Position numbers and translations under genes: made by a program. Shown here in pieces: positions 1 to 7,591 of a DNA stretch of 32,008 nt. Position 1 is the stretch's first letter, and each line of letters opens with the position of its first letter. The notes below the pieces were generated by a model. That model did not search any database. It saw only the letters and a list, made by a program, of their open reading frames with translations, and was not told the DNA's origin. Location of the stretch: assembly GCA_949063825.1 (NCBI GenBank), contig CARSRA010000003.1:13882-45889 (forward strand). The letters are read 5' to 3'. Source of the DNA: an uncultured Candidatus Saccharibacteria bacterium. Its GTDB lineage: Bacteria > Patescibacteriota > Saccharimonadia > Saccharimonadales > Saccharimonadaceae.

Positions 1-464
1 GGATCAGCCTCTTGTTCCTTCTCCATGATATCGGTCAAAATCGTCTTACCTTTTTCTTTTGGTGAAGCATCAACCAGGAACAATTTAAAATTCGTGTAAG
101 TCTGTGCCTTGAAACTATCTAGCAAATCATAGAGATATTCCAGCTTAGTATTATATAGCGGAATCATTACCCCGAAACATGGTCGATAGCTAAAATGGGT
201 CTTGTGCTGTTGCTCCAATTCTTTTTCGGTTGGTCGGGTAATTCGCAGATAATCACGGTACTGGTAACACTGTTCGGCGTGCTGATAATACAATCTAGCC
301 CTCAATCTCTGCTTAAACTCTCTTAAGCCGCCGTGTCTTAAAATCCGATACGCTTTCCTAAAATTCTTCGGCTGCGCTAGCTTAACCACAAAACCAACCC
401 TGCGCTTTACTGCACCTAATTTTTGCCCAGTTCGATTCTTGTCGGTATTTGACTGTTTCTCCAT
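1..464 (-). CDS. Family 2 glycosyltransferase, N-terminal part (runs off window)
   Basis: Reading the minus strand from the ATG at 464 gives 154 codons with no stop to the window edge. After a basic N-terminal extension of about 95 residues comes VMIPLYNT followed by LDSFKAQTY and FKLFLVDAS. This is the start of the GT-A fold of GT2 enzymes, which bind a nucleotide sugar and transfer the sugar to a glycan or lipid acceptor. The catalytic DXD and the rest of the domain lie outside the window, so donor and acceptor cannot be judged. There is no Shine-Dalgarno. A TATAAT hexamer at 476-471 ends exactly 6 nt before the ATG, which predicts a leaderless transcript. It is transcribed in the same direction as the ricin-domain operon, but a hairpin separates them. 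The family call is fairly sure; the role in surface glycan synthesis is inferred. Confidence 0.8.
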   Translation of the reverse strand, partial: MEKQSNTDKNRTGQKLGAVKRRVGFVVKLAQPKNFRKAYRILRHGGLREFKQRLRARLYYQHAEQCYQYRDYLRITRPTEKELEQQHKTHFSYRPCFGVMIPLYNTKLEYLYDLLDSFKAQTYTNFKLFLVDASPKEKGKTILTDIMEKEQEAD

Positions 465-470
465 ACCGTT

Positions 471-476
471 ATTATA
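471..476 (-). promoter_or_regulatory. -10 element of the glycosyltransferase gene, leaderless type
   Basis: Minus-strand TATAAT followed by AACGGT and then the ATG at 464. The predicted transcription start falls on or next to the start codon. No convincing -35 is visible. Confidence 0.55.
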
Positions 477-533
477 CTATATAGTCACCTTAATACATGA
501 CTGTAATGATTAGTTTTCGAGCCCAAAATTGTG

Positions 534-566
534 TTGGTGGTTATTTTATCCAGAAATAACCACCAA
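534..566 (-). terminator. Hairpin terminator after the ricin-domain gene
   Basis: A perfect 13-bp inverted repeat (arms 534-546 and 554-566, 7-nt loop) lies just past the stop codon at 573. On the minus strand the stem is followed by CACAATTTT, a weak T tract. On the plus strand it is followed by TTTTC. It probably ends the operon above and insulates the glycosyltransferase gene. Confidence 0.6.
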
Positions 567-572
567 TTTTCA

Positions 573-2771
573 TTAATTACCGAGCTTAGTCAACTGCCAC
601 TTTTGCGCCGGAGTATTATTACTAACGTATTGCTGTACGTTTGCAGAGTTACCGCCGCTACCGCCATGGATGTCCGCTACATGATTAGAATTTACTGAGG
701 TAATAGTAAAGCTATTATCACTATTTTTCGTAATAGACCATCTCTGAGCCAGAGTACCATTCTGGGTGTACATTTGAATATTTGCACTACTGGATAAGCT
801 ACCGCCACTAACATCAAGCGACAAATTAGATGCTGGATTAATAATTAGGTAGGAATCGGTCTCTCTATCATAAGTAATCCGCCACCTCTGTGCATCGGTC
901 TGATTACGATCATAAATTTGAACATTAGCACCATTCCTAGCGTTAGGTACCCCACCGCTAACATCAAGAACTCTATCCGAATTTGTCCCGGCAACTATTT
1001 CATAGATCCCGTTTTCAACAACTTGATCGATATTGGCTGCTGTGAATTTCCAAGTTTGCGCTTTGGTGCGATTTGAAACATATAACTGTACATTTGCACC
1101 ACTATTACTGCCGCCATTATTAATATCCATAACTCGCCCAGATTTCTGCGAGATCATCACATAACCTCCATCTTGAGGTAAGATATACCACTTTTGGGAT
1201 GAAGTACCATTCTGAGTGTACATCTGAATATTGGTTCCATTACTAGTGTTACCACCCGAAACATCAAGAGATAATCCTCGATATGGATTGGTAATCGTAT
1301 ATGTACCATCTTGGGCATTATATTTTAGTTGCCATTTTTGTGCCGCGGTGTTATTCCCGACATAAACTTGGATATTGGTACCATTTGATAAGTTAATCAA
1401 TCCACCATGAGCATCAAGTCGTAGCGATTCGTTAGTGCCAGCTATAATCTCATAAACACCATCTGTAATTGCCGCATCAGGAATCATAAACCAATTTTGT
1501 GCCGCGGTGTTATTGCTACCATATAGTTGTACATTTGCACCACTTTGATTATTACCGCCATTAACATCAATTGCATATGCTTTTGAACAGGCTGAGAGCA
1601 GCGTTTTCGATCCATCACTATTAGCAATTACATTCCAACGCTGTGCACAGCTACCATTACTGTCATATATCTGTATATTCGTACCATTATTTGTAGCAGC
1701 ATTATAAAGATCTAGAACTTTTCCACTCGCAACGTTGGTGAATGTATAGCTGTGGTCATCAGCATGATACTGCGTCCTCCAGCGTTGGCTTTTTTGACCA
1801 TTAGCTCGCGTACGCATTGTGACATTAGAACTATTATTGTTACCGTCCGCCGTCAAAACCGTGTCATAGGTTAACCCTGAAGCTATCACGTATTCGCCAT
1901 CAGCAATGGTCTGATATTTTGTTACTGGTACATCCTGCTGTGTGCTACCAAACCACTCCGTGAAATAATGATAAAAATTACGATTACCATAAGATGAACA
2001 AGCATCGCTCCCCCAATTTAATGCCGCACTATTGGGCTGATATGGAGTATAGCGATAGAGCGCTGCTGTCGCAAGATTCTCAATGTAAACCGTAGAAGAA
2101 CCACAAGCGCCGTTCGGATGATACGCAATCTGATTGTTTCCAACATGATAATTACTCCAACCACCAGACAAAACTTGATGGAACAACGCCGCTGCGTTAC
2201 GTACCTGATTCTTGAAACCATAATACTTGGTATCACATGCCGCAGTATCCGGACAACCATATCCAGTTGCTGAACGATATTGAATATTATTTGGATATTT
2301 ATCTGTGATTAATCCCTGTTCTTTTTCAAGTAACACTATTAGAACCTGAGGATTAATATGGTAATCCTGCGCTGCATTATAGATAATTTGCGCCGCCGAC
2401 TCACCATTAAAACGCTCCTCAGATAAACATACGAAATGCCCATTTTCCCAATGCCAGCTATAACCTTTGTTCTTAGCGGCGCTTGAATTCATTAACGAAA
2501 CATATTTATTATAATCCCGATAATCACATGGATTTTTACGGGTTAAAAAGCTTTGGATATCCGCCACGCTCATAGTGTTACTATTAGACATCATATAGTC
2601 TGTGATTATATTCCCCGGCTTAAACCCAGCCGTAGTAGCGCTAGTATTTTCAGTGTTACTAGTAGCCAAGAATGCAAACACCGCACCCATACAAAATGCA
2701 AATACTACAAAAACCGCTAACCGCGCCCGATACAACTCGGATTTTAGTTTATCAATAAAATCTATCCTCAT
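573..2771 (-). CDS. Membrane-anchored surface protein with three ricin-type beta-trefoil domains
   Basis: About 732 residues. A cytoplasmic basic start is followed by one membrane segment near residues 19-39 (signal anchor or signal peptide). Residues of about 115-280 form a domain with INPQVLIVLLEKEQGL, GYGCPD, AACDTKYYGF and FTEWFGS; similar modules occur in actinobacterial proteins often annotated as hemagglutinin, and the Glu-rich helix recalls lysozyme-like folds, but I cannot assign activity. From about residue 285 to the end there are nine QxW-type motifs (SQRW, AQRW, AQNW, AQKW, SQKW, AQTW, AQRW, AQRW, AQKW), which makes three complete trefoils of the carbohydrate-binding RICIN family. 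The frame is open from a GTG at 2783, but that codon overlaps its only upstream Shine-Dalgarno, so the ATG at 2771 (AAGGAG 11 nt upstream) is preferred. The stop of the upstream gene is at 2787, so the two are co-transcribed. Likely role: binding host or self glycans at the cell surface (inference). Confidence 0.8.
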   Translation of the reverse strand: MRIDFIDKLKSELYRARLAVFVVFAFCMGAVFAFLATSNTENTSATTAGFKPGNIITDYMMSNSNTMSVADIQSFLTRKNPCDYRDYNKYVSLMNSSAAKNKGYSWHWENGHFVCLSEERFNGESAAQIIYNAAQDYHINPQVLIVLLEKEQGLITDKYPNNIQYRSATGYGCPDTAACDTKYYGFKNQVRNAAALFHQVLSGGWSNYHVGNNQIAYHPNGACGSSTVYIENLATAALYRYTPYQPNSAALNWGSDACSSYGNRNFYHYFTEWFGSTQQDVPVTKYQTIADGEYVIASGLTYDTVLTADGNNNSSNVTMRTRANGQKSQRWRTQYHADDHSYTFTNVASGKVLDLYNAATNNGTNIQIYDSNGSCAQRWNVIANSDGSKTLLSACSKAYAIDVNGGNNQSGANVQLYGSNNTAAQNWFMIPDAAITDGVYEIIAGTNESLRLDAHGGLINLSNGTNIQVYVGNNTAAQKWQLKYNAQDGTYTITNPYRGLSLDVSGGNTSNGTNIQMYTQNGTSSQKWYILPQDGGYVMISQKSGRVMDINNGGSNSGANVQLYVSNRTKAQTWKFTAANIDQVVENGIYEIVAGTNSDRVLDVSGGVPNARNGANVQIYDRNQTDAQRWRITYDRETDSYLIINPASNLSLDVSGGSLSSSANIQMYTQNGTLAQRWSITKNSDNSFTITSVNSNHVADIHGGSGGNSANVQQYVSNNTPAQKWQLTKLGN

Positions 2772-2786
2772 TCTCCTTGTCACTCC

Positions 2787-3356
2787 TTAAATTTCTACAT
2801 TACTTGTAATTGTTCCTGTTTTACCACCACTCATAAGAGTTACTTCAAGCTGATACTTACCGCTACCAACCCCAGTTAAATCGATCGCGATTGGCCCACA
2901 ATGTGACGTCGAAGCATCAGCTTCGATTGGCTGTTCTATGCCAGCTACAACCTGGTCACCAATCTTAAGATTAGCCTCGCAGGTACCGCTACCAAGATAT
3001 TGATCAATACTCACCATCGCCATAAGCGAACCATCTTTTACTTCAGTATATGTGATTAATCCGGTTAAATGGTCGAGATTGTTCGGGTTCTCACCCTCAT
3101 ATTGCATAATTACCTTTTGATCTTCGGGGGGTAAATCATTCTCCGTATCACCATCGCCTTCTTCGTTGTAAACAAGCGCATTTGAGGTCTCTTCGGTAGG
3201 TTGATTAACCGTATCCCGATCTTTTGCGGTTAAAGTTTTAACAATCATAAATACTACGAGCGCCACAATAACGACAACCACCAAGCTTGATATAATCACG
3301 ACCGGTCGACGGTAAAATGGCACGCGATGCTTAAGTTTTTTGTTTTGATTTGGCAT
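2787..3356 (-). CDS. Single-pass membrane protein with extracytoplasmic domain, unknown function
   Basis: 189 residues. A short basic cytoplasmic segment (NKKLKHRVPFYRR) precedes one strong membrane helix at about residues 18-40. Next is an acidic linker (about 45-80, rich in E, D and N) and then a domain of roughly 100 residues with two cysteines (GTCEANLKIG and STHCGP) that could form a disulfide. The pattern of short beta-strand-like stretches ending in EVTLMSGGKTG suggests an Ig-like or beta-sandwich fold, but I do not recognise the family. An AGGAG Shine-Dalgarno precedes the ATG, and a promoter lies at 3373-3401. It is first in an operon with the ricin-domain protein and may work with it at the surface (inference from context). 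A run of six G at 3125-3130 lies in the coding region. Confidence 0.7.
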   Translation of the reverse strand: MPNQNKKLKHRVPFYRRPVVIISSLVVVVIVALVVFMIVKTLTAKDRDTVNQPTEETSNALVYNEEGDGDTENDLPPEDQKVIMQYEGENPNNLDHLTGLITYTEVKDGSLMAMVSIDQYLGSGTCEANLKIGDQVVAGIEQPIEADASTSHCGPIAIDLTGVGSGKYQLEVTLMSGGKTGTITSNVEI

Positions 3357-3372
3357 ATTTTCTCCTGTCTAA

Positions 3373-3401
3373 ATCTTAACAAAATCTTTCCCTGTTTGCA
3401 A
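3373..3401 (-). promoter_or_regulatory. Promoter of the 3356-573 operon
   Basis: On the minus strand, TTGCAA (3401-3396), a 17-nt spacer and TAAGAT (3378-3373). It is followed by an AGGAG ribosome binding site before the ATG at 3356. Confidence 0.55.
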
Positions 3402-3415
3402 GATTAAAAATAACA

Positions 3416-3444
3416 TTGACAAAAATACATATGTGTGCTATAAT
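3416..3444 (+). promoter_or_regulatory. Perfect consensus promoter pointing antisense into the LexA-like gene
   Basis: TTGACA (3416-3421), a 17-nt spacer and TATAAT (3439-3444) match the sigma-70 consensus at all 12 positions. The predicted start near 3451 falls on the stop codon of the minus-strand LexA-like gene, so the RNA would be antisense to it. It could also extend through to the LCP gene at 3822. No plus-strand gene starts nearby. Confidence 0.6.
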
Positions 3445-3450
3445 ATGAGG

Positions 3451-3780
3451 TTAGGGTGTTAATTCTAAACCAAGAATTTCCGCTGCATGGCGTAAAATCT
3501 CAGATTCCTCCTCATTAGCTCTAGTCAAGTATAACCGAAATAACTCAACTGTCTCTGGGTGGCGAAGATCTACCACCTCAAGCGAGCGAGCTTCACCAGG
3601 CACTTTACGTAAGGCACCTTTTGCTACTAAGTTATCAATATGCTCCGCTACTGCCGAAACTGAATTCAAACCCAAAGCAGACATTATCTCTCGGTAAGAA
3701 GGTGACCCACCTTCACGAGCAGAATAATCCTGAATAAAATCAATAATAAGCGCTTGTTTTTTGGTCAATTTCGTCTTCAT
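3451..3780 (-). CDS. LexA-like winged-helix DNA-binding protein without peptidase domain
   Basis: 109 residues. Residues 1-70 match the LexA DNA-binding domain: LTKKQALIIDFIQDY, then GGSPSYREIMSALGLNSVSA, then VAEHIDNLVAKGALRK with the wing around EARSLEV. Canonical LexA is about 200 residues with an S24 autocleavage domain carrying Ser and Lys catalytic residues. Here the protein ends about 40 residues after the wing, in an acidic helical tail, and the stop is followed by non-coding sequence, so the peptidase domain is absent rather than split off. It therefore cannot be inactivated by RecA-stimulated self-cleavage. It may be a constitutive or ligand-controlled repressor, or a LexA relic. 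There is no Shine-Dalgarno; TATTAT ends 5 nt before the ATG. It is divergent from the LCP gene and could regulate it (inference). Confidence 0.75.
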   Translation of the reverse strand: MKTKLTKKQALIIDFIQDYSAREGGSPSYREIMSALGLNSVSAVAEHIDNLVAKGALRKVPGEARSLEVVDLRHPETVELFRLYLTRANEEESEILRHAAEILGLELTP

Positions 3781-3784
3781 ATGT

Positions 3785-3800
3785 TATAATAGATTATAAA
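3785..3800. promoter_or_regulatory. Overlapping divergent -10 elements between LexA-like and LCP genes
   Basis: Plus-strand TATAAT (3785-3790) and TATAAA (3795-3800) face the LCP gene. Minus-strand TATAAT (3798-3793) and TATTAT (3791-3786) face the LexA-like gene. The intergenic space is only 41 nt, so the two transcription units compete for or share one polymerase site. Confidence 0.5.
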
Positions 3801-3821
3801 TAGGGATGTGGACAAAGTCAA

Positions 3822-5615
3822 ATGAAAAACACAACGATTGATGGTCTCGCTACACGATCGCCTAGAGTGCGATCTGTTTCTGGTACTCGTCCGACGACTC
3901 GAACTAACGTGCGTCAGTCTACCCCTAAACGCCGAAATAACACTATGGCAATGGATGTAACTCCACAACGTAGGCGCGCTACTTCTCCGTCCACCAATAA
4001 GCCAAACTTGGATGATTTTCTCGAGCCGACCCACGGCTATCGTGACCCTATGGAGGTTAATTTTACAGATGCTTCAAACAATGATTGGTCGTCTCTGCTT
4101 GGGGAAATAGACACCAATGCAGTAAATAATACTGAGATTTCCGATGAAGATATCCTAGCGCAACATTTTGACGCTGGTAACTGGACAAACGAAGATAATG
4201 ATTTGTTAGCTGCAGAATTTGGAGCCGAAGAAGACGATCAAGAATCCAAAAAGAAACCTAAAAAGGAAAAACCCAAAAAAGGCACTAAGGAATACAAAAA
4301 ACGCCGCCGCAAACGGATTGGATTTTCGATTTTTGGAATCATTATTATTTTGGCCGTAGTTGTCTTTGTTTGGGGGGATTGGATTATTTCCAAGCTCACT
4401 GGCGGTAATTCCGGGATGTGGGACATGATCTCTGCAATGGTTTCAGAGACGGTACCCTTTGATGAGGATGAAAATGGTCGCACAAACGTTTTAGTTTTTG
4501 GTACTGAAGGTTATGATATGAGCGGCTCTAGTGGTAAAGGTAAACATGATGGCGCCCAGTTGACCGACTCAATTATGGTTATTAGTTTTGATCAAGACAC
4601 CAAGGATGTTGCTCTACTAAGCTTGCCGCGCGACCTGAAAGTTTCTAAAGCATGCTCGGCTGGCAAGATCAACGAAGTCTATTGGTGCTTTAATCAAGAT
4701 GGAAATGATGAAGAGGCTGGAGCTCAAGCCCTAATGGATCAGGTTGGTAATATACTAGGAATTGATTTTCAGTATTATGCTCATATTAACTGGGCTTCAT
4801 TAGTGAACATTATCGATACTCTAGGTGGTATTACCATCACCCTTGATGAAGATATTAATGACCGTGGCTGGACCAATGCAGTTGCTAAAGCTGGGGTGCC
4901 GATGACCGTAAATGGCGAACAGGCCTTAGGGTTGGCTCGCGCGCGTCATGGCACAACTGGTGGCGATTTTACGCGCGGCAATACACAGCAGAAGATTGTC
5001 GAAGGTATGATCCAAAAAGTCCTCGATAATGGCCTGGGCGCAGGTGAAGCAATCAATATTATGAATATTTTAGGTGATAATTTGCGTACAAACTTCTCAG
5101 TCGACAATATCAAAGCTGGAGTGGGATTGATTTCCGGATTTGACATTAATAATATTCGCCAAGTTCCTTTAGTTGATTATGAGAATAATGTTTATTATGT
5201 TACTACTAGTACAATTAATGGTATTTCTTTCGTAGTACCATCTGCCGGATCTGGGAACTGGAAAGAAATCAAATCCTACGTTGCGAAAATGTTTAGTAGT
5301 GATCCAGTCAAGCGTGAAGGTGCTACAGTTGCAATTTATAACGGCACTGGTACAAGTGGCCTTGCTAGTCAAGAACAATCCGCACTTGAAGAACAAGGAT
5401 ACAACGTAATTAAAATTGGTGACGCCACAAATGATTTGTGTACAGCTAAATACTGTGTATATAGCTTAACAACCGATAAGCCACAAACCGGGCAGGCATT
5501 AGCAACAAAATATGGTGTAGATATCCAGGACGGTTCTAACTTACCACAATCCCTACGCGCCGCCGGCAGTGATTATATCATCATTATTGGCGCTGCTGAT
5601 TCGGTAACTGAATAA
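3822..5615 (+). CDS. LytR-CpsA-Psr (LCP) family cell-wall glycopolymer ligase
   Basis: 597 residues. LCP enzymes transfer undecaprenyl-linked glycopolymers to peptidoglycan or other surface acceptors outside the membrane. The N-terminal 140 residues are disordered and polar, followed by a Lys/Arg-rich stretch (about 142-166) and a single membrane helix (about 167-190). The LCP domain (about 218-400) shows TNVLVFGTEG, TDSIMVISFD, LLSLPRDLKV, IDTLGGITI and LARARHGTTGGDFTRG, including the conserved Arg and Asp residues that bind pyrophosphate and metal. A LytR_C domain follows (about 500-595, starting VAIYNGTGTSGLA). The unusually long cytosolic N-terminus is the odd feature. The ATG at 3822 has no good Shine-Dalgarno. 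A later ATG at 3945 or 3951 would shorten the disordered tail only. The gene ends in a strong terminator shared with khpB. Confidence 0.92.
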   Translation: MKNTTIDGLATRSPRVRSVSGTRPTTRTNVRQSTPKRRNNTMAMDVTPQRRRATSPSTNKPNLDDFLEPTHGYRDPMEVNFTDASNNDWSSLLGEIDTNAVNNTEISDEDILAQHFDAGNWTNEDNDLLAAEFGAEEDDQESKKKPKKEKPKKGTKEYKKRRRKRIGFSIFGIIIILAVVVFVWGDWIISKLTGGNSGMWDMISAMVSETVPFDEDENGRTNVLVFGTEGYDMSGSSGKGKHDGAQLTDSIMVISFDQDTKDVALLSLPRDLKVSKACSAGKINEVYWCFNQDGNDEEAGAQALMDQVGNILGIDFQYYAHINWASLVNIIDTLGGITITLDEDINDRGWTNAVAKAGVPMTVNGEQALGLARARHGTTGGDFTRGNTQQKIVEGMIQKVLDNGLGAGEAINIMNILGDNLRTNFSVDNIKAGVGLISGFDINNIRQVPLVDYENNVYYVTTSTINGISFVVPSAGSGNWKEIKSYVAKMFSSDPVKREGATVAIYNGTGTSGLASQEQSALEEQGYNVIKIGDATNDLCTAKYCVYSLTTDKPQTGQALATKYGVDIQDGSNLPQSLRAAGSDYIIIIGAADSVTE

Positions 5616-5657
5616 TCATAATATTTTAATTTATCCTCACGTTATAGTTATTCGCAA

Positions 5658-5685
5658 AAGACTCCTTAGTAACCTAAGGAGTCTT
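5658..5685. terminator. Bidirectional Rho-independent terminator between LCP gene and khpB
   Basis: A perfect 12-bp stem (arms 5658-5669 and 5674-5685, loop TAAC). On the plus strand it is followed by GAATTTTT. On the minus strand it is followed by a short T run. It sits between two convergent genes. Confidence 0.85.
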
Positions 5686-5704
5686 GAATTTTTGTACCAG
5701 TAGA

Positions 5705-6166
5705 CTAATCGGTTTTCTTTTCGATATGTAATTGACGCTCGCGCCCTTGGCCCTCGGAATGGGTAGTTATATCGGAATAGTCCTGTGCTACCTTATGTAC
5801 AATACGACGATCCGCAGCGTTTAGATTCAGAATCTTTGATGTACCAGTGCTACGTACTTCACGAATCCATTCTTCAGCTTGTTCTGCGATACGATCAGCA
5901 CGTTGACGCTTATAATCTGCTACATCAACATTTACTCGAGTAACTTCACCGTTATGGCTGACAAGTGCCATGGAAACGATATGCTGTAAAGCACGGAGGT
6001 TATTAGCGTCTTTACCAATCAAAAGTGAATTCATAGAAGTAGATGGAATACTAAGTTGAATTACTTCATCATCAATCGTTGAATCGATCGCAACATTAAC
6101 TCCAAAAAACGATAATAGATCTTCTAAATATTTTGTAGCGAAACGGATTGATTCATCTTTATTCAT
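5705..6166 (-). CDS. khpB: KhpB/Jag RNA-binding protein (KH plus R3H)
   Basis: 153 residues. KhpB (Jag, EloR) binds RNA and helps control cell elongation and division in Gram-positive bacteria. Residues of about 1-30 resemble the start of the KH-II region. LIGKDANNLRALQHIV (about 49-64) is the GxxG-like KH loop and helix, and residues of about 90-150 form the R3H domain with ADRRIVHKVAQDY carrying the Arg and His of the R3H motif. The separate Jag-N domain found in some firmicute homologues is absent. A clear AAGGAG precedes the ATG. The yidC stop lies 2 nt upstream, so translation is coupled to yidC. The position after yidC is the classic conserved context. Confidence 0.93.
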   Translation of the reverse strand: MNKDESIRFATKYLEDLLSFFGVNVAIDSTIDDEVIQLSIPSTSMNSLLIGKDANNLRALQHIVSMALVSHNGEVTRVNVDVADYKRQRADRIAEQAEEWIREVRSTGTSKILNLNAADRRIVHKVAQDYSDITTHSEGQGRERQLHIEKKTD

Positions 6167-6168
6167 AC

Positions 6169-7236
6169 TTAACTCCTTTTCTTTTTATGCCCCTTACGAC
6201 TCGACTTAGCCGAGATCCTAGTGACTTTTGTTCCAGATTTTTCTTTGGTTTTAGTATGTTTATTTCGAGTAGGCTCTACCACCTGCCCTTCTTCAATATT
6301 CTTTAATTCTTTAATTAATCTCTTATCGGCGGCTACTTCCATTTCGTGCGCATCAAGTTTTAAGATTAAACGTTGTTGTAAAATAGTTAAGACATTGCTA
6401 ATACCATAATAAAATACTAATGCACCAGGTAAATTTACCATCACTAGAAACATCATAATCGGCATCATCATTGACATTTGCGTAGACATTACCTGTGAAA
6501 GATCGGCTTGATCCGGCTCCTTACCATCTGCAGCTTCCTTCATTAATTGACGGAATGTGCGTGATTTTTCTGATTTCTTAGATGGCATTTGCTGTCTAGC
6601 AATAAAATACTGCATTAATGCTGAACCAATTGCAAAAATCAGCGCCACCACCGCTGACCAAGATCGAAACCCCGGTCGCGCCGCAAGATCAATTAGACCA
6701 AGTAGCTTAGGTTGGAAAGTATATGTCGGCTGAACTAAATCTTCCTGACCAGCCTCCTCAGCCTGCTGGTAAGCTTGTACTTCATTAAAATAAGTTTCCT
6801 GTTTTGAGATAACCTCTTCCACCCCTTCAATCTGTCGCACCGGCATGTAAGCCCGAATTGATAAATTATCATTTACTGTTGGTAAAACCATAACGCGCAC
6901 CGCCGTATAGAGCGCAATAAAAATAGGAAGCTGAATAAGTATCGTGAGTATCGAACGGAAAGGCTTGATATTATTACGCTTATAGAGGTCCATCATCTGT
7001 AATGATTCAAGCTGACGGTTACCATTACAATTCTTTTTGATTTCAGCTAGCTCGGGCTGAATCTTTTTCATAAGTCTAGTCTGATGTAATTGGCGCTTTA
7101 CTAGTGGCCACATTAGGAGTTTCACCAAGACCGTAAAAAGGATAATTGCTAGACCAAAGTCACCCACCAAGCCGTAGATTACAAAAAGCACATTTGTAAT
7201 CGGGCGCACAACCACCATATCAATTAACTCAAACAT
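6169..7236 (-). CDS. yidC: YidC/Oxa1-family membrane protein insertase
   Basis: 355 residues, inserting membrane proteins alone or with SecYEG. The insertase core is visible: LAIILFTVLVKLLMWPLVKRQ (about 28-48) with the conserved basic residue environment, a coiled cytosolic hairpin KKIQPELAEIKK, LIQLPIFIALYTAVRVMV (about 100-118), WSAVVALIFAIGSALMQYF (about 193-211) and PIMMFLVMVNLPGALVFYYGISN (about 257-279). The tail is very basic (Lys/Arg/Thr-rich, about the last 35 residues), as in YidC forms that dock the ribosome without SRP help. No lipobox signal is seen, so this is the five-TM Gram-positive type. It has its own extended -10 promoter inside the end of rnpA and no Shine-Dalgarno, which suggests a leaderless transcript. 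yidD, often found between rnpA and yidC, is missing. Confidence 0.95.
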   Translation of the reverse strand: MFELIDMVVVRPITNVLFVIYGLVGDFGLAIILFTVLVKLLMWPLVKRQLHQTRLMKKIQPELAEIKKNCNGNRQLESLQMMDLYKRNNIKPFRSILTILIQLPIFIALYTAVRVMVLPTVNDNLSIRAYMPVRQIEGVEEVISKQETYFNEVQAYQQAEEAGQEDLVQPTYTFQPKLLGLIDLAARPGFRSWSAVVALIFAIGSALMQYFIARQQMPSKKSEKSRTFRQLMKEAADGKEPDQADLSQVMSTQMSMMMPIMMFLVMVNLPGALVFYYGISNVLTILQQRLILKLDAHEMEVAADKRLIKELKNIEEGQVVEPTRNKHTKTKEKSGTKVTRISAKSSRKGHKKKRS

Positions 7237-7242
7237 ATTTCT

Positions 7243-7251
7243 ATTATACCA
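7243..7251 (-). promoter_or_regulatory. Extended -10 promoter of yidC inside the rnpA stop codon
   Basis: Minus-strand TGGTATAAT (7251-7243). The TAA within it (7246-7244) is the rnpA stop. Exactly 6 nt (AGAAAT) separate it from the yidC ATG, predicting leaderless yidC mRNA independent of rnpA. Confidence 0.6.
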
Positions 7252-7591
7252 TATTACCCTGACTACGCTCTAATAACTCATGCACAATCTCCTGAATTTC
7301 TCGAAAAGGAATTTTGAGAAAATTCGCACTATGCACTATAAAGATACCATCCATGGGCACAAACTGTTCCACATCCTCAAGGCGAATCGCCTCATAGATC
7401 CGACGACGAATCCGGTTACGACCAACCGCAGATTTTAAAACTTTTTTAGATACTACCACTGCAAAACGACGCATCCGACGCTGATTTGGCATAAAAATCA
7501 AACCTAAATTAGCGTTATGGATGGTTTCACCATGACGATAAACATAATTAACCCCACCACGTGAATGGAATCTATATCTTCTTGATAACAT
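7244..7591 (-). CDS. rnpA: Ribonuclease P protein component
   Basis: 115 residues, the usual family length. The protein binds the RNase P RNA and improves recognition of the pre-tRNA 5' leader. The RNR signature is seen in FAVVVSKKVLKSAVGRNRIRRRIYEAIR (about residues 44-71, written here as overlapping parts: VVVSKKVLKSAVGRN and RNRIRRRIYEAI). An N-terminal aromatic-rich segment RRYRFHSRGGVNYVYRHG lines the leader-binding cleft in homologues. The ATG overlaps the rpmH stop by one base (TAATG), so the two are translationally coupled as in most bacteria. Confidence 0.95.
   Translation of the reverse strand: MLSRRYRFHSRGGVNYVYRHGETIHNANLGLIFMPNQRRMRRFAVVVSKKVLKSAVGRNRIRRRIYEAIRLEDVEQFVPMDGIFIVHSANFLKIPFREIQEIVHELLERSQGNMV

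Noticed and set aside
573..2771. Tandem DNA repeats in the ricin-domain gene as a CRISPR or satellite
   Set aside because: The repeats are diverged protein-level repeats (QxW units) with no conserved DNA unit and no regular spacers.
2602..2790. Plus-strand open frame opposite the start of the ricin-domain gene
   Set aside because: It is hydrophobic only because it mirrors the membrane segment of the minus-strand gene; no ribosome binding site or homology signal.
3421..3444. LexA operator near the LexA-like gene
   Set aside because: The region has no clear CGAAC-N-GTTCG or CTGT-type palindrome; the ACATATGT core is too short to call.
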